From: Desulfobacca acetoxidans
Lineage (GTDB): Bacteria; Desulfobacterota; Desulfobaccia; Desulfobaccales; 0-14-0-80-60-11
Assembly (NCBI GenBank): GCA_020722205.1
Contig: DYLF01000015.1
Coordinates: 1 to 35,879 of the forward strand
DNA: 35,879 bases
Direction: 5' to 3'
Shown here: one piece after another, positions 8,712-18,148 of the stretch
Layout of the letters: every line of letters begins with the position of its first letter
Numbering within the stretch: position 1 is the first letter of the stretch
The notes under the pieces: generated by a model
Database searches by the model: none
What the model saw: only the letters and a program-made list of their open reading frames with translations
What the model was told of the DNA's origin: nothing
Position numbers and translations under genes: made by a program

Positions 8712-9755
8712 TTCTAACAGGCGCGGTCCGGAGCGTTCCCGGGTGTTGATGGATACTTCGCAGGACATCCCCAGACGCAGGGGGCGGTCTTCAGGATAAG
8801 GCGGCAGCAAAACCACCTTGACCGGAATACGCTGCACCACCTTGACCCAATTGCCGGTGGCGTTTTCCGGCGGCAGCAAAGCAAAGGCGGCTCCGGTGCC
8901 GGCCATGAGGGAATCCACCTTGCCTTTGAAAGTAACCTCGGGGTAAGTATCAACCTTGATGGTGGCCGGCTGGCCGATACATACCTGGGTGAGCTGAGTT
9001 TCCTTGAAATTGGCTTGCACCCAGACTTGGCCGGGGTCCAGGGGAATGAGCATCATTACCGGCTGGCCGGGGACCAGCCAGTTGCCTGGTTCCAGGTTTT
9101 TTTTGGTGACAAAGCCGGTAAAAGGAGCCTTGACCTGGGTGTATGCCAGGTTGAGGCGGGCCTGCGCCACTTTGGCTTTTGCCTCTTTGATGGCCGGCTG
9201 TTCTTCCAGGGGCAAGTCCAAAGACCCGCCGATGGCCGCCAAGGCCCGAAGGTGCTCCTGCCGGGCCTCCTCCAGTTCGGCCGTTGCCACTTTGAAATTA
9301 GTCAACACCCGGTCCAGAGTTTCCCGGGAGACAGTCCGGCGTTCGTAGAGATTCTGGTAGCGTTGGCGATCAGTTTGGGCGCGGCGATGGAGGGCGGCGG
9401 TTTGGGCCACCTTGGCTTGGGCGGCCCGGACGGCGGCATAACGCTGGGCCACCTCTTGGTGCAGGCGATGGAGGGCGGCTTCAGCTTGGGCCAAGGCCGT
9501 TTCATAATCTTTGGGGTCCAGGGTGAACAGCAGCTGCCCCGCCTCCACGCGCTGGTTGTCGGTGATCAGCACCTGATCCACCCGGCCGGGTACCCGGCTG
9601 GAAATCATCCCCTGGTGACCGGTGATATAAGCATTGTCAGTAGTTACGTAATAACGGATATAGAAGAAATAATAGGCCACTCCCCCGGCGCTCAGAAGCA
9701 AGAGAACCACTAGCAACACCACTATTTGAACCGGTCGTTTATTGAAGCTGGCCAT
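8694..9755 (-). CDS. emrA: HlyD/EmrA family membrane fusion protein
   Basis: MASFNKRPVQIVVLLVVLLLLSAGG TM anchor, ITGHQGMISSRVPGRVDQVLITDNQRVEAGQLLFTLD; start at MASFN preferred over the longer ORF start at 9845. Confidence 0.9.
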   Translation of the reverse strand: MASFNKRPVQIVVLLVVLLLLSAGGVAYYFFYIRYYVTTDNAYITGHQGMISSRVPGRVDQVLITDNQRVEAGQLLFTLDPKDYETALAQAEAALHRLHQEVAQRYAAVRAAQAKVAQTAALHRRAQTDRQRYQNLYERRTVSRETLDRVLTNFKVATAELEEARQEHLRALAAIGGSLDLPLEEQPAIKEAKAKVAQARLNLAYTQVKAPFTGFVTKKNLEPGNWLVPGQPVMMLIPLDPGQVWVQANFKETQLTQVCIGQPATIKVDTYPEVTFKGKVDSLMAGTGAAFALLPPENATGNWVKVVQRIPVKVVLLPPYPEDRPLRLGMSCEVSINTRERSGPRLLEMGSKQ

Positions 9756-11118
9756 GTTTCTGGTTTTCCTGCGACAGAAGCTGATTGATCTGTCCGATGG
9801 CCCAGAGCATCTGAGCCTTGGCCATCTGGTGGTCATAACGGGCATTGAAATAATTAACCCGAGTGCGGGTCAACAAGGTCTGGGCGTCAATGACGTCGGT
9901 GGCGGTGCCCACTTGCTCCCGATAGCGCTCCTCATTGAGGCGCAGGTTTTCCTCTGCCTGGGCCACGGCTTTTTGGGTCACCCGGAGGCGGTCCGCGGTT
10001 TCTTTGAGGCCGAGATAGGCGGTCTGGACGTCCAAACGCACCCGGTCCGAGAGGTCCTGGCGGCGGACTTGGAGCTGTTCCAGGCGCTCTCGGGCCTGGC
10101 TGACCTGCGCCCGAGTGTCCAGACCTGAGAACAGGCTCCATTGAAGGCCGAAAATGGCAAAATATTGGTGGTCATGGAGCCACGCGGTATTCTTTTGGTA
10201 GGTATGCCCGGCCTGGGCGTAAAGGCGGGGGAAAAAACCGGCCCGGGCCTGGGTGAGCTGGCTTTTCCCCTGCTCAATGCGTTGCTGGGCGGCCTTGAGG
10301 TCAGCGCGTTGTTTCAGTGCGGCCTCTGAGGCTTCCGCCAGACCCCAGGCCGGGACAGCCAGGTCTTTCTCCTCAGTCAAATTCAAGGGTTGAGCTATGG
10401 GCTGGCCCATGATCTTGTTCAGGTTTGACTTAAAGGTGATGACATCATTTTTGGCGGTGATGAGGCGTTGCTCAGCGTCGGCCAGGGCCACTTCCGCCTG
10501 CAGGACGTCATTATAGGTGGTGACCCCGAAATCGTAAAAATCCCGGGCCATCCGCAGATGTTCCTTAAGCTGAGCTACTTCCTGCAGCGCTACGGTGACC
10601 AGCTTCTCTGCTCGCAGTACCCGGAAGTAGCCTTGACAGACCAGAAGAAAGACATTGTCCCTCGTCTGGGCGGTGTCCAGGCGGGTGGCGCTCTTTCCCA
10701 GGACTGCCGCCTGATAGCGGGCCGGGGTGGCCCAAAAATCGAAGATGGTCTGCTCCAGGCTCACTTGGCTGGCCCAATAATTCCGATTGGTCATGGCCAC
10801 GGCGGTCTCCGGAATGTTTACCGCTCCCAATGCCTCACCCTTGGTAATAATGACCTTGGTGGGGTCGTCATAAATGGTATGTCCCACCTGGGCCTTGACC
10901 TGAGGCAAGAAGCCTGACCGGGCCCGCACCACCTCATCGCCGGCGATCTGCTCTTCCAGGCGGCCGAGCTTGAGCTGGGGGTTGGCTTTGAAGGCCAGTT
11001 GCAGGGCTTCCTTCAGTGTAAGGACCGGGGGCGTCTGCGCGGCGATGACCAACGGGTGTCCCCACCACCACCACAAACACCCGAGGAAGAATATTCGCCA
11101 GACCCGTGCGGACCTCAT
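9739..11118 (-). CDS. TolC family outer membrane efflux protein
   Basis: Signal peptide, LTLKEALQLAFKANPQLKL repeat, coiled-coil OEP architecture. Confidence 0.9.
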   Translation of the reverse strand: MRSARVWRIFFLGCLWWWWGHPLVIAAQTPPVLTLKEALQLAFKANPQLKLGRLEEQIAGDEVVRARSGFLPQVKAQVGHTIYDDPTKVIITKGEALGAVNIPETAVAMTNRNYWASQVSLEQTIFDFWATPARYQAAVLGKSATRLDTAQTRDNVFLLVCQGYFRVLRAEKLVTVALQEVAQLKEHLRMARDFYDFGVTTYNDVLQAEVALADAEQRLITAKNDVITFKSNLNKIMGQPIAQPLNLTEEKDLAVPAWGLAEASEAALKQRADLKAAQQRIEQGKSQLTQARAGFFPRLYAQAGHTYQKNTAWLHDHQYFAIFGLQWSLFSGLDTRAQVSQARERLEQLQVRRQDLSDRVRLDVQTAYLGLKETADRLRVTQKAVAQAEENLRLNEERYREQVGTATDVIDAQTLLTRTRVNYFNARYDHQMAKAQMLWAIGQINQLLSQENQKHGQLQ

Positions 11119-11585
11119 GTTTGGGCAACCTCACATGGTACCCCAGATTTTGGGGCTAGTCCCGAGAAAATCAGGCTGGAAATCACCGGCCAGGCTTCCT
11201 GGGTAATGTTTCCGCCGCCTGCCTCTCCAGCCCGCAATCCAGGCAGGTAGATGGAGAACAGGATCCGTTCCCGCTCCAGGTGATGTACCAGTAACGTCAA
11301 GACTTGCTGCAACTTATCCCGGGGTGAAAGATTGGTAGTCAGGATGGCTTCCAGGTCCTGAGGCAAGTTCTCTCCGGTCTGGGAGAGGAGGGCCTGCAGC
11401 AGCTCGTTCTTACTCGAAAAATAAAGGTAGATAATTCCCTTGGCCACTCCGGCTGCCTGGGCGATGTCGTCCATGGTCACCGCCTCAGAGGAGTTCAAGC
11501 CCATCAGGCGCCGGGCCGCAGCCAAAATCTCCCGGGTGCGGAAGGCCGCCACGACTTCTCTTTTGGACTGTCTGGCAGCTTTCAT
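11115..11585 (-). CDS. TetR/AcrR family transcriptional regulator
   Basis: TREILAAARRLM..AVTMDDIAQAAGVAKGIIYLYFSSKNELLQAL HTH; ATGA overlap with tolC. Confidence 0.92.
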   Translation of the reverse strand: MKAARQSKREVVAAFRTREILAAARRLMGLNSSEAVTMDDIAQAAGVAKGIIYLYFSSKNELLQALLSQTGENLPQDLEAILTTNLSPRDKLQQVLTLLVHHLERERILFSIYLPGLRAGEAGGGNITQEAWPVISSLIFSGLAPKSGVPCEVAQT

Positions 11586-11619
11586 TGACTGATTAGTCAG
11601 ATATATGACTCTTGAGTCA
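11586..11619. promoter_or_regulatory. tandem palindromic operator of the tetR-tolC-emrAB operon
   Basis: TGACT-GATT-AGTCA (11586-11599) and TGACT-CTTG-AGTCA (11606-11619), perfect arms, centres 20 bp apart. Confidence 0.75.
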
Positions 11620-11646
11620 TTTAATGGAAATGCCCCCCGCTGTCAA
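11618..11646 (-). promoter_or_regulatory. sigma70-like promoter for the tetR operon
   Basis: Minus strand TTGACA (11646-11641), 17 bp spacer, TAAATG (11623-11618); -10 overlaps the distal operator. Confidence 0.65.
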
Positions 11647-11860
11647 GAAAAACTTGCAAACCCACCGGTCAGTGGTCAAAATAGTGAGGGGGGAGGGTGA
11701 GGAGTTAATCTAATTTACGCTCCTAATAATAATTAACAGCTTTGCGAGCGCTGGTGTCAAAACAGGCAGCAACCGAAACTCGTATGCCAGGGTTGCGCCC
11801 TGCGATGATTCTTTACTTTAAAATGCTTATGGCTCACGACTTAGTTATCAAGGAGGCAAA

Positions 11861-12778
11861 ATGGAGCGGCGGGAATTTCTATGTAAACTGGCGGCCTTAG
11901 GCATGATGGCCGGTTCAACCCGACTTCTGGGGCTGACGCAGGAGGTCTTCGCCATGGCCCCGCTAGAGAAGCCTCAACCTGTGCTGGCCAAGGCCCAAGG
12001 CGCCGATTTTGCCCACATCACTGGTGAAGCCATCCAGTCTTTGGGAGGGATGAAGAAGTTTGTCCACCCCGGCGAGACCGTGGTGGTGAAACCCAACATG
12101 GCCTGGGACCGGGCCCCGGAGTTGGCCGCCAATGCCCACCCTTTGGTGGTACGGCAGGTGGTGGCCATGTGCCTGGAGGCCGGGGCCAAGAAGGTTAAGG
12201 TTCTGGACCGCACCTGCCACGACGCCCGCAAGTCCTACCTTAACAGCGGCATCAAGGCCGCCGTGGAAGGCCTGCGCGACTCCCGGGCGGTGGTGGAATT
12301 CGTCGATGAACGCCGCTTTGTGGAGCTGCCCATCCCCAAGGCCAAGGCCCTGAAGAAGTGGTCTTTCTACCAAGATATTCTAGCAGCCGACCGTTTCATC
12401 AACATTCCGGTGGCCAAGCATCATTCTGAAGCCCGCCTCACCATGTGCCTGAAAAACATGATGGGAGCCATCGGCGGCTGGCGGGGCCGCTGCCACGTGG
12501 GTCTGCATCAGAACATCGCCGACATGAACCTGATCCTGCGCCCGGACCTCCATGTTTTGGACGCCACCCGGATTCTGGTGCGCAACGGCCCCTCCGGCGG
12601 ACGGTTGGAGGACGTGGAAATCAAAAACCTAGTGTTGGCCGGCACCGACCCGGTGGCCCTGGACGCCTTCGGCGCCACCCTCTTTGGCCTCAAACCCACC
12701 GATATCGGCTATATCAGTCGGGCCTATGAATTGGGGCTGGGGGAAATGGATTTAAGTAAAATCAAGTTTATCTCATAA
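11861..12778 (+). CDS. DUF362 domain-containing protein with Tat-like signal
   Basis: MERREFLCKLAALGMMAGS twin-arginine start; VVVKPNMAW, VAKHHSEARLTMCLKNMMGAIGG; RBS aaggagg. Confidence 0.88.
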   Translation: MERREFLCKLAALGMMAGSTRLLGLTQEVFAMAPLEKPQPVLAKAQGADFAHITGEAIQSLGGMKKFVHPGETVVVKPNMAWDRAPELAANAHPLVVRQVVAMCLEAGAKKVKVLDRTCHDARKSYLNSGIKAAVEGLRDSRAVVEFVDERRFVELPIPKAKALKKWSFYQDILAADRFINIPVAKHHSEARLTMCLKNMMGAIGGWRGRCHVGLHQNIADMNLILRPDLHVLDATRILVRNGPSGGRLEDVEIKNLVLAGTDPVALDAFGATLFGLKPTDIGYISRAYELGLGEMDLSKIKFIS

Positions 12779-12838
12779 CAGGCTAGCGGCGATGGGCAAG
12801 AGATCCGGAAGCAAGGGACAAGAGGTTAGGGGTAAACG
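12776..12838 (-). repeat. degenerate heptanucleotide array following the DUF362 gene
   Basis: TAACAGG CTAGCGG CGATGGG CAAGAGA TCCGGAA GCAAGGG ACAAGAG GTTAGGG GTAAACG. Confidence 0.4.
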
Positions 12839-12881
12839 GAAAACCGCTGAAAAACACCCCATAACCTGAATCTCCGGCCTA

Positions 12882-14462
12882 ATGACGGGGAGCCCCGAAC
12901 CCAATTTCAAAATGACCTCTATAAAAAAAACTTCGTTCCCACGTTCCTGGGTGACGGTGCGCCGCGCCGTCCAGATTTTCTTTTTTTTACTGTTTGTCTG
13001 GCTCTTTCTGCAGGCGGAGTATGGGGGGCAGGACACCCTGGCTTGGCCGGTGGACCTTTTCTTTCGCTTTGACCCTCTGGTCCTGGCGGTTAATTTGTTG
13101 ACTTTCAGTCCCTTGGTCCTGGGGCTGTTATGGTCGCTGATATTTTTGGGGTTGACGGTGGTGCTGGGGCGGTTTTTTTGCGGTTGGGTTTGCCCTTTGG
13201 GCACCACACTGGACGGCTGCCGACATCTGTTGTTCGCCCCCCGACCGGACCAGGGTGTGGCCACCAGGTGGCGCCGGCTGAAATATTACCTGCTCATCGC
13301 CCTGCTGGCCGGGGCCCCTTTGTCCCTCAACCTGGCCGGTCTGTTGGATCCCTTGTCTCTCCTGTGGCGCACCCTGGCCATTGTCTTTTATCCCGGTCTC
13401 TCTTATGCAATAGAAAAAGCCTCCCTGGCCTTCTACAGCCTGGGAGAACCCTTCACTTATGTCAGTGAACCCCTCTATCGGTTCTGCAAAGCCACAATTT
13501 TGCCTTTTCGGGCCCCGGTTTTTCTGTTGCCTTTTCTTACTCTGGTACTTTTTGGACTGCTGGTGGCGGCGGAACGCCTGGACCGCCGCTTCTGGTGCCG
13601 GGCCTTATGCCCCCTGGGTGCCCTTTACGGTCTTATAGCCCGCATTTCTCTCCTGCGCCGGGTGCCCGCCGTTCTTTGTCGCGACTGCGGCGATTGCGTG
13701 CAGATTTGCAAGATGGGAGCATTGGTGGAGAAAGATAGGCACCAAAGCGCTGAGTGCCAGCTCTGTCTGCGCTGCCTGGCTGAATGTCAGCAAGGGCGGG
13801 TCAGATTTGTCTGGCGCTCGCGAGCGCCCCGGGCTGCCTTGGACTTAGGGCGGCGGCAGGTGGTGAACGCGTTGGTGATGGGTGCGGCGGCGGTGCCCTT
13901 GGTGCGGCTTGGCTCCCTGGGCCGCCGGCCGGATGAGTTTCTCCTGCGGCCACCCGGCGCCCAGGAGGAGGGAGAATTCCTGAGTCGCTGTGTGCGCTGC
14001 GGCGAGTGTATGAAGGTGTGCCTGACCAATGGCCTGCAGCCCGTGCTGTGGGAAGGGGGCCTGGAGGGCTTGTACACGCCCCGCCTGGTTCCTCGTTTGG
14101 GCTATTGTGCCTATTCCTGCACGTTGTGTGGTCAGGTGTGTCCCACCGGGGCCATCCCCCGGTTGGAGCCGGCCGTCAAACAAGCGATGAGCTTAGGCAC
14201 CGCCTTCCTCAACCGCAGCCGCTGCATCCCCTACACCGAAGCCCAGGACTGCCTGGTGTGCGAGGAACACTGCCCTGTCTCCCCCAAGGCCATCACTTTT
14301 GTGGACCAAGAGGTGCTTAACCATAAAGGCGCCAAGGTTATGGTGAAACTACCGGTGGTGCACCCTGACCGCTGCATCGGCTGCGGCCACTGCGAACACG
14401 TGTGCCCGGTGGGAGGGGCGGCGGCCATTCGGGTCAAGCGGTCCTTGCGGGTGGAAATGTGA
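12882..14462 (+). CDS. membrane polyferredoxin, NapH-like N-terminus fused to NapG/MauM-like 4Fe-4S domains
   Basis: CGWVCPLG and CRALCPLG in the TM half; CRDCGDCVQIC, CQLCLRCLAEC, CVRCGECMKVC, CTLCGQVCPTGAI, CLVCEEHCP, CIGCGHCEHVCP. Confidence 0.9.
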   Translation: MTGSPEPNFKMTSIKKTSFPRSWVTVRRAVQIFFFLLFVWLFLQAEYGGQDTLAWPVDLFFRFDPLVLAVNLLTFSPLVLGLLWSLIFLGLTVVLGRFFCGWVCPLGTTLDGCRHLLFAPRPDQGVATRWRRLKYYLLIALLAGAPLSLNLAGLLDPLSLLWRTLAIVFYPGLSYAIEKASLAFYSLGEPFTYVSEPLYRFCKATILPFRAPVFLLPFLTLVLFGLLVAAERLDRRFWCRALCPLGALYGLIARISLLRRVPAVLCRDCGDCVQICKMGALVEKDRHQSAECQLCLRCLAECQQGRVRFVWRSRAPRAALDLGRRQVVNALVMGAAAVPLVRLGSLGRRPDEFLLRPPGAQEEGEFLSRCVRCGECMKVCLTNGLQPVLWEGGLEGLYTPRLVPRLGYCAYSCTLCGQVCPTGAIPRLEPAVKQAMSLGTAFLNRSRCIPYTEAQDCLVCEEHCPVSPKAITFVDQEVLNHKGAKVMVKLPVVHPDRCIGCGHCEHVCPVGGAAAIRVKRSLRVEM

Positions 14463-14480
14463 GCCGTGAGCCGCTAAATG
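14460..14480 (-). repeat. heptanucleotide array TGAGCCG TGAGCCG CTAAATG
   Basis: Two identical 7-nt units plus one degenerate; spans polyferredoxin stop to NUDIX start. Confidence 0.65.
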
Positions 14481-14960
14481 AAACGCCATTATCCTGAGCA
14501 GCCGGTGGTGGGGGTGGGTGCCGTCATCTTCCGGGGTGAGGAGGTGTTGGTGGTGCGCCGGGGTCAGGAACCGGCCAAGGGCGCCTGGAGTTTGCCGGGA
14601 GGTTTGGTGGAACTGGGGGAAACTCTGGAAGAGGCGGTGGCCAGGGAAGTCCGGGAAGAGACCGGCCTGACCGTCAGGATCTTGGGCGTCACCGCAGTGG
14701 TGAACCACATCTATCACGACGACCAAGGCCGGATTCCGTACCACTACGTGCTTATTGATTATGTGTGCGATTACCGAACGGGTGAGCTTGCCCCCGCCTC
14801 AGACATCACTGCTGCCCGTTTTATTCCCTTCTCAGAGCTGGATGCGTTGAACCTGCCAGATCTTACCGCCGCCGTCATCCGCCGCGCTTGGCAACACCAC
14901 CAGCACCGCCTCTATCTCAACGTGATCAAAAAACCTGAAACAAAAAGTTCGAGCGCCTAA
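14478..14960 (+). CDS. NUDIX hydrolase
   Basis: Perfect Nudix box GLVELGETLEEAVAREVREETGL. Confidence 0.95.
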   Translation: MKRHYPEQPVVGVGAVIFRGEEVLVVRRGQEPAKGAWSLPGGLVELGETLEEAVAREVREETGLTVRILGVTAVVNHIYHDDQGRIPYHYVLIDYVCDYRTGELAPASDITAARFIPFSELDALNLPDLTAAVIRRAWQHHQHRLYLNVIKKPETKSSSA

Positions 14961-14965
14961 CTGCC

Positions 14966-14996
14966 AGCCCACATAAGGAGCCTTGACTCCTGGGCT
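14966..14996. terminator. possible bidirectional stem-loop between convergent genes
   Basis: AGCCCA-cata-AGGAG-ccttga-CTCC-TGGGCT nested inverted repeat between the NUDIX and trpB2 stops; no strong U tract. Confidence 0.35.
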
Positions 14997-15001
14997 CTCG
15001 C

Positions 15002-16360
15002 CTATTTCCCGACCTTTGGCAGGTCGGCCAAGGCTTGCTCAATCATTTCCTTCGGATATTCAAAATCTTCCAGTTTGTCCTCCAGGTAGGCGTCGTAAGC
15101 GGATAGGTCGAAGTGGCCGTGGCCGGAGTAATTCATCACGATGCATTTGCTCTGCCCGGTTTCCCGGCAGACGATGGCCTCGTCGATGACGGCCCGCAGA
15201 GCGTGGGCGGTCTCCGGGGCCGGGATGATTCCTTCGGTCTGGGCAAAGAGGCGGGCCCCTGCAAAAACCGGGTTCTGATGATAAGCCCGGGCCTCCATGA
15301 TCTTCTCATGCACCAGCAGGCACAACAGCGGGGCGTCGCCGTGATAGCGCAAACCGCCGGCGTGGATGCCCGGCGGCACAAACCCATGCCCCAGGGTGTA
15401 CATCAAGATCAGCGGGGTCAGACGGGCGGTGTCGCCGAAGTCATAAGTATACAGACCTTTGGTGAGCGTGGGGCAGGCGGTGGGCTCCACGGCAATAATT
15501 CGGATGTCCCGACCCTTGAGTTTGTCCGGTACAAAGGGGAAGGCAAACCCGGCAAAGTTGCTGCCGCCTCCCACACAGCCGATGAGGATGTCGGCCTCCT
15601 CTCCGGCCAAGGCCAGTTGCTTTTTGGTTTCCAAGCCCACGATGGTCTGATGCAAGAGTACATGGTTCAACACACTGCCCAGGGAATACTTGGTGTCGTC
15701 GTGGGTGGCGGCGTCCTCCACGGCCTCGGAGATGGCAATCCCCAGACTGCCGGGAGAGTCAGGATTTTGAGCCAGAATGCCCCGCCCCGACCGAGTGCGG
15801 TCAGTGGGAGAGGGGAAGACTTCGGCTCCCCAGATGTGCATCAGCGACCGGCGGTAGGGCTTTTGGAAGTAACTGACCTTCACCATGTAGACGGTGCACT
15901 CCATGTCAAATAATTTACAGGCAAAGGCCAAGGCGCTGCCCCATTGGCCGGCTCCGGTTTCGGTGGCCAACCTCTTGACTCCTTCCACCTTGTTGTAGTA
16001 GGCCTGGGCCACTGCGGTATTGGGCTTATGACTGCCCGGAGGGCTCACAGACTCGTTCTTATAGTAAATGCGGGCCGGGGTTTTCAAGGCCGCCTCCAGG
16101 CGGCGGGCGCGGTGCAAAGGGGTCGGACGCCAGAGTTGATAAATCCTCAAGACCTCATCCGGGATGGGTATTAAGGGGTCCTGACTCACCTCCTGGAGAA
16201 TGAGGCCCATGGGGAAGATAGGGGCCAGATCCTGAGGCCCCACCGGCTCGCCGGTGCCCGGATGAAGGTAAGGGGGCAACGGCCGGGGCAGATGCGGTTG
16301 GATGTTAAACCACTCCTGGGGTATCTCCGCTTCGCTCAACGTGATCTTGTATGAATCCAT
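15002..16360 (-). CDS. trpB2: TrpB2-type tryptophan synthase beta-like PLP enzyme
   Basis: [17 protein letters not shown]-lysine region [19 protein letters not shown], glycine loop [12 protein letters not shown]-terminal extension typical of TrpB2. Confidence 0.9.
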   Translation of the reverse strand: MDSYKITLSEAEIPQEWFNIQPHLPRPLPPYLHPGTGEPVGPQDLAPIFPMGLILQEVSQDPLIPIPDEVLRIYQLWRPTPLHRARRLEAALKTPARIYYKNESVSPPGSHKPNTAVAQAYYNKVEGVKRLATETGAGQWGSALAFACKLFDMECTVYMVKVSYFQKPYRRSLMHIWGAEVFPSPTDRTRSGRGILAQNPDSPGSLGIAISEAVEDAATHDDTKYSLGSVLNHVLLHQTIVGLETKKQLALAGEEADILIGCVGGGSNFAGFAFPFVPDKLKGRDIRIIAVEPTACPTLTKGLYTYDFGDTARLTPLILMYTLGHGFVPPGIHAGGLRYHGDAPLLCLLVHEKIMEARAYHQNPVFAGARLFAQTEGIIPAPETAHALRAVIDEAIVCRETGQSKCIVMNYSGHGHFDLSAYDAYLEDKLEDFEYPKEMIEQALADLPKVGK

Positions 16361-16786
16361 ATTGGCAACTCTCCCGTAAGTTGAATTTGCTTGTCAGAAC
16401 AGGCACTCAGTCAGACACCCCAAACAACCTGTAACAGGATGCTTGGAGTTTTTCACTTGTCGTCTAGCGCTTATAGGCTATAGCCCTTTTCATTGGGAAA
16501 TTCAAGTTTTCTTGCCATCCGGCCGATAAAAAAAAGGAAAAAAAACTCTATGCCCTAGTGGCAACGAGGTGGCTGCAGGGCTTCGCCGGGCCAAACGGTG
16601 AGTCGGCAGGCCGGTCTCGGTCAGAAATCGGCCCCGCAATTCAGGTGACGGGCGCCTGCTAGAGTCAAGATCGGGGGCGGTCAGCTCGTCATTGTGCTAA
16701 TTTTAGGCCAGGCCTTAGGCGGATGGCGCATTATTATTGCCCCTTGGCGAGAGCAGCGCCACTAGCTTTCATCAATTCCGTGCATC

Positions 16787-18148
16787 ATGTCCCTGTCATT
16801 TTTCACAGACAGCCCTGCTCAGGGGGATGAGACTCCTCCTCGGAAGATTGACGCCGGCGTGCGGGAGGAGGAAGTCTGTCGCATTCTAAATTTAAAAAAC
16901 CATTTGGATTACAGCGACGTGCTGATCAAGTACACCGCCAAGTATCTTAGTCTGGGCTGGCAATTGGTGGCGGTCACCTCCCGGGGGCAAGCCGATTTGG
17001 GTTTGGATTTCCGGCAGCCTGAGAGCCAATGGTCCCAGAGGATGATGGAGCTGGGGCTGGAAGGGGTGCAGGTCAATTTGGGGGTCCGCACCGGCACTGC
17101 CTCCCGACTGCTGGTGTTGGAGGTCCACCGGCAGAGCAGTCTTTTTCCTTTCAGCCAGCCGGGGGATTGGTGTTCCCCCTGCGTGGCCGAGATAGGACGG
17201 GAGCGGGAGCAGCACTATTATGAAATTCCTGCCGGTTGGCGGCCGCCGGCCTCATTTTTCCTCAACGCCTTCCAGATCATGGTTTTTGGCGAAGGTGGCA
17301 TGGTGCTGGCCCCACCCTCGGTGGAGCCCGAGGCCAAGGCAAATCTGCGCTGGCTCAGGCCGCCTTGGCAGACTCCTCCTGCACCGCCGGCGCCCATCTT
17401 AAGAAAATTTTTGCAGACCACCTCGCCCCCAGCGGAATCTGACTCTCCCCTCAAACCCGACCTGCCGGCCTGGGAAGAGCTCTACCCCCTTATTGTTCGC
17501 CGCCCCAAAATCATGCAGGCCCTTCTCGCCCCGGCCATTGGCGCCGCCTATTATGAAAAGCTGCTGGACGCTGCTCTGGCCGCCGGCCTCAAAGACCAAC
17601 GGCTGCTTCTGGCCTTGTTGTGGTATGCTCCCCAAGGCGATCTCCGGCAGCAGCCAGAGGGGTTGGCTGTTCTGCAAAACCTCCTGGCGCGCCGAATGCC
17701 CCAAGAAGACCCGGAGTGGTGGTGGAAGGCGCCGGAGGAGAAAGTTGCCCCCGTTGGCAAAGAGTCGCCGCTTACAGGTGAGAAGGACAAAACCGGCCCA
17801 ACGCCTGCCTCTCCTGAAGCTCCCCCCACTGCCGGGGCAAAGCCAGGTTCTCCCTGGCGCGCACCTTTGGCGGGAGCGCTGGACCTCAAAGATGCACAGG
17901 GTCAAATGCGGGAGTGGTTTTCGGAATTGCGCCAAACCTGGCAGGAGGTCTTGCAATTCTCTCAGGAAAACTTCCTGGTGGAGCGTCGTAAATATGAGGC
18001 CATGATCTACGAGCTGGGGAGACTGGGCACCTGGCAAGAAATCTGCCGCCAAAAGCATCGGGAAAACCAACTTCTGAAAGAGCAACTGGATGCTCAACAT
18101 CATCGGGAACTAAACTATCTGCGTCGGTTATTAAAGCAAAACCGCTAA
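16787..18148 (+). CDS. primase/polymerase (prim-pol, PF09250-like) fold protein with substituted catalytic motif and C-terminal coiled coil
   Basis: YLSLGWQLVAV, VQVNLGVRTGTASRLLVLEVH, GEGGMVLAPPSVEP match the prim-pol pattern (lGi.tG..sglvvlDvD, GgyvvaPPS); helical C-terminus. Confidence 0.6.
   Translation: MSLSFFTDSPAQGDETPPRKIDAGVREEEVCRILNLKNHLDYSDVLIKYTAKYLSLGWQLVAVTSRGQADLGLDFRQPESQWSQRMMELGLEGVQVNLGVRTGTASRLLVLEVHRQSSLFPFSQPGDWCSPCVAEIGREREQHYYEIPAGWRPPASFFLNAFQIMVFGEGGMVLAPPSVEPEAKANLRWLRPPWQTPPAPPAPILRKFLQTTSPPAESDSPLKPDLPAWEELYPLIVRRPKIMQALLAPAIGAAYYEKLLDAALAAGLKDQRLLLALLWYAPQGDLRQQPEGLAVLQNLLARRMPQEDPEWWWKAPEEKVAPVGKESPLTGEKDKTGPTPASPEAPPTAGAKPGSPWRAPLAGALDLKDAQGQMREWFSELRQTWQEVLQFSQENFLVERRKYEAMIYELGRLGTWQEICRQKHRENQLLKEQLDAQHHRELNYLRRLLKQNR

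Noticed and set aside
9015-9713. 232-aa plus-strand ORF
   Set aside because: Antisense shadow of emrA.
11665-11704. CCGGTCA GTGGTCA AAATAGT GAGGGGG as a further heptad array
   Set aside because: Only two convincing units; could be chance.
15113-15913. 266-aa plus-strand ORF
   Set aside because: Antisense shadow of trpB2.
17399-18103. 234-aa minus-strand ORF
   Set aside because: Antisense to the primpol-like gene; the plus-strand reading has domain-like motifs.
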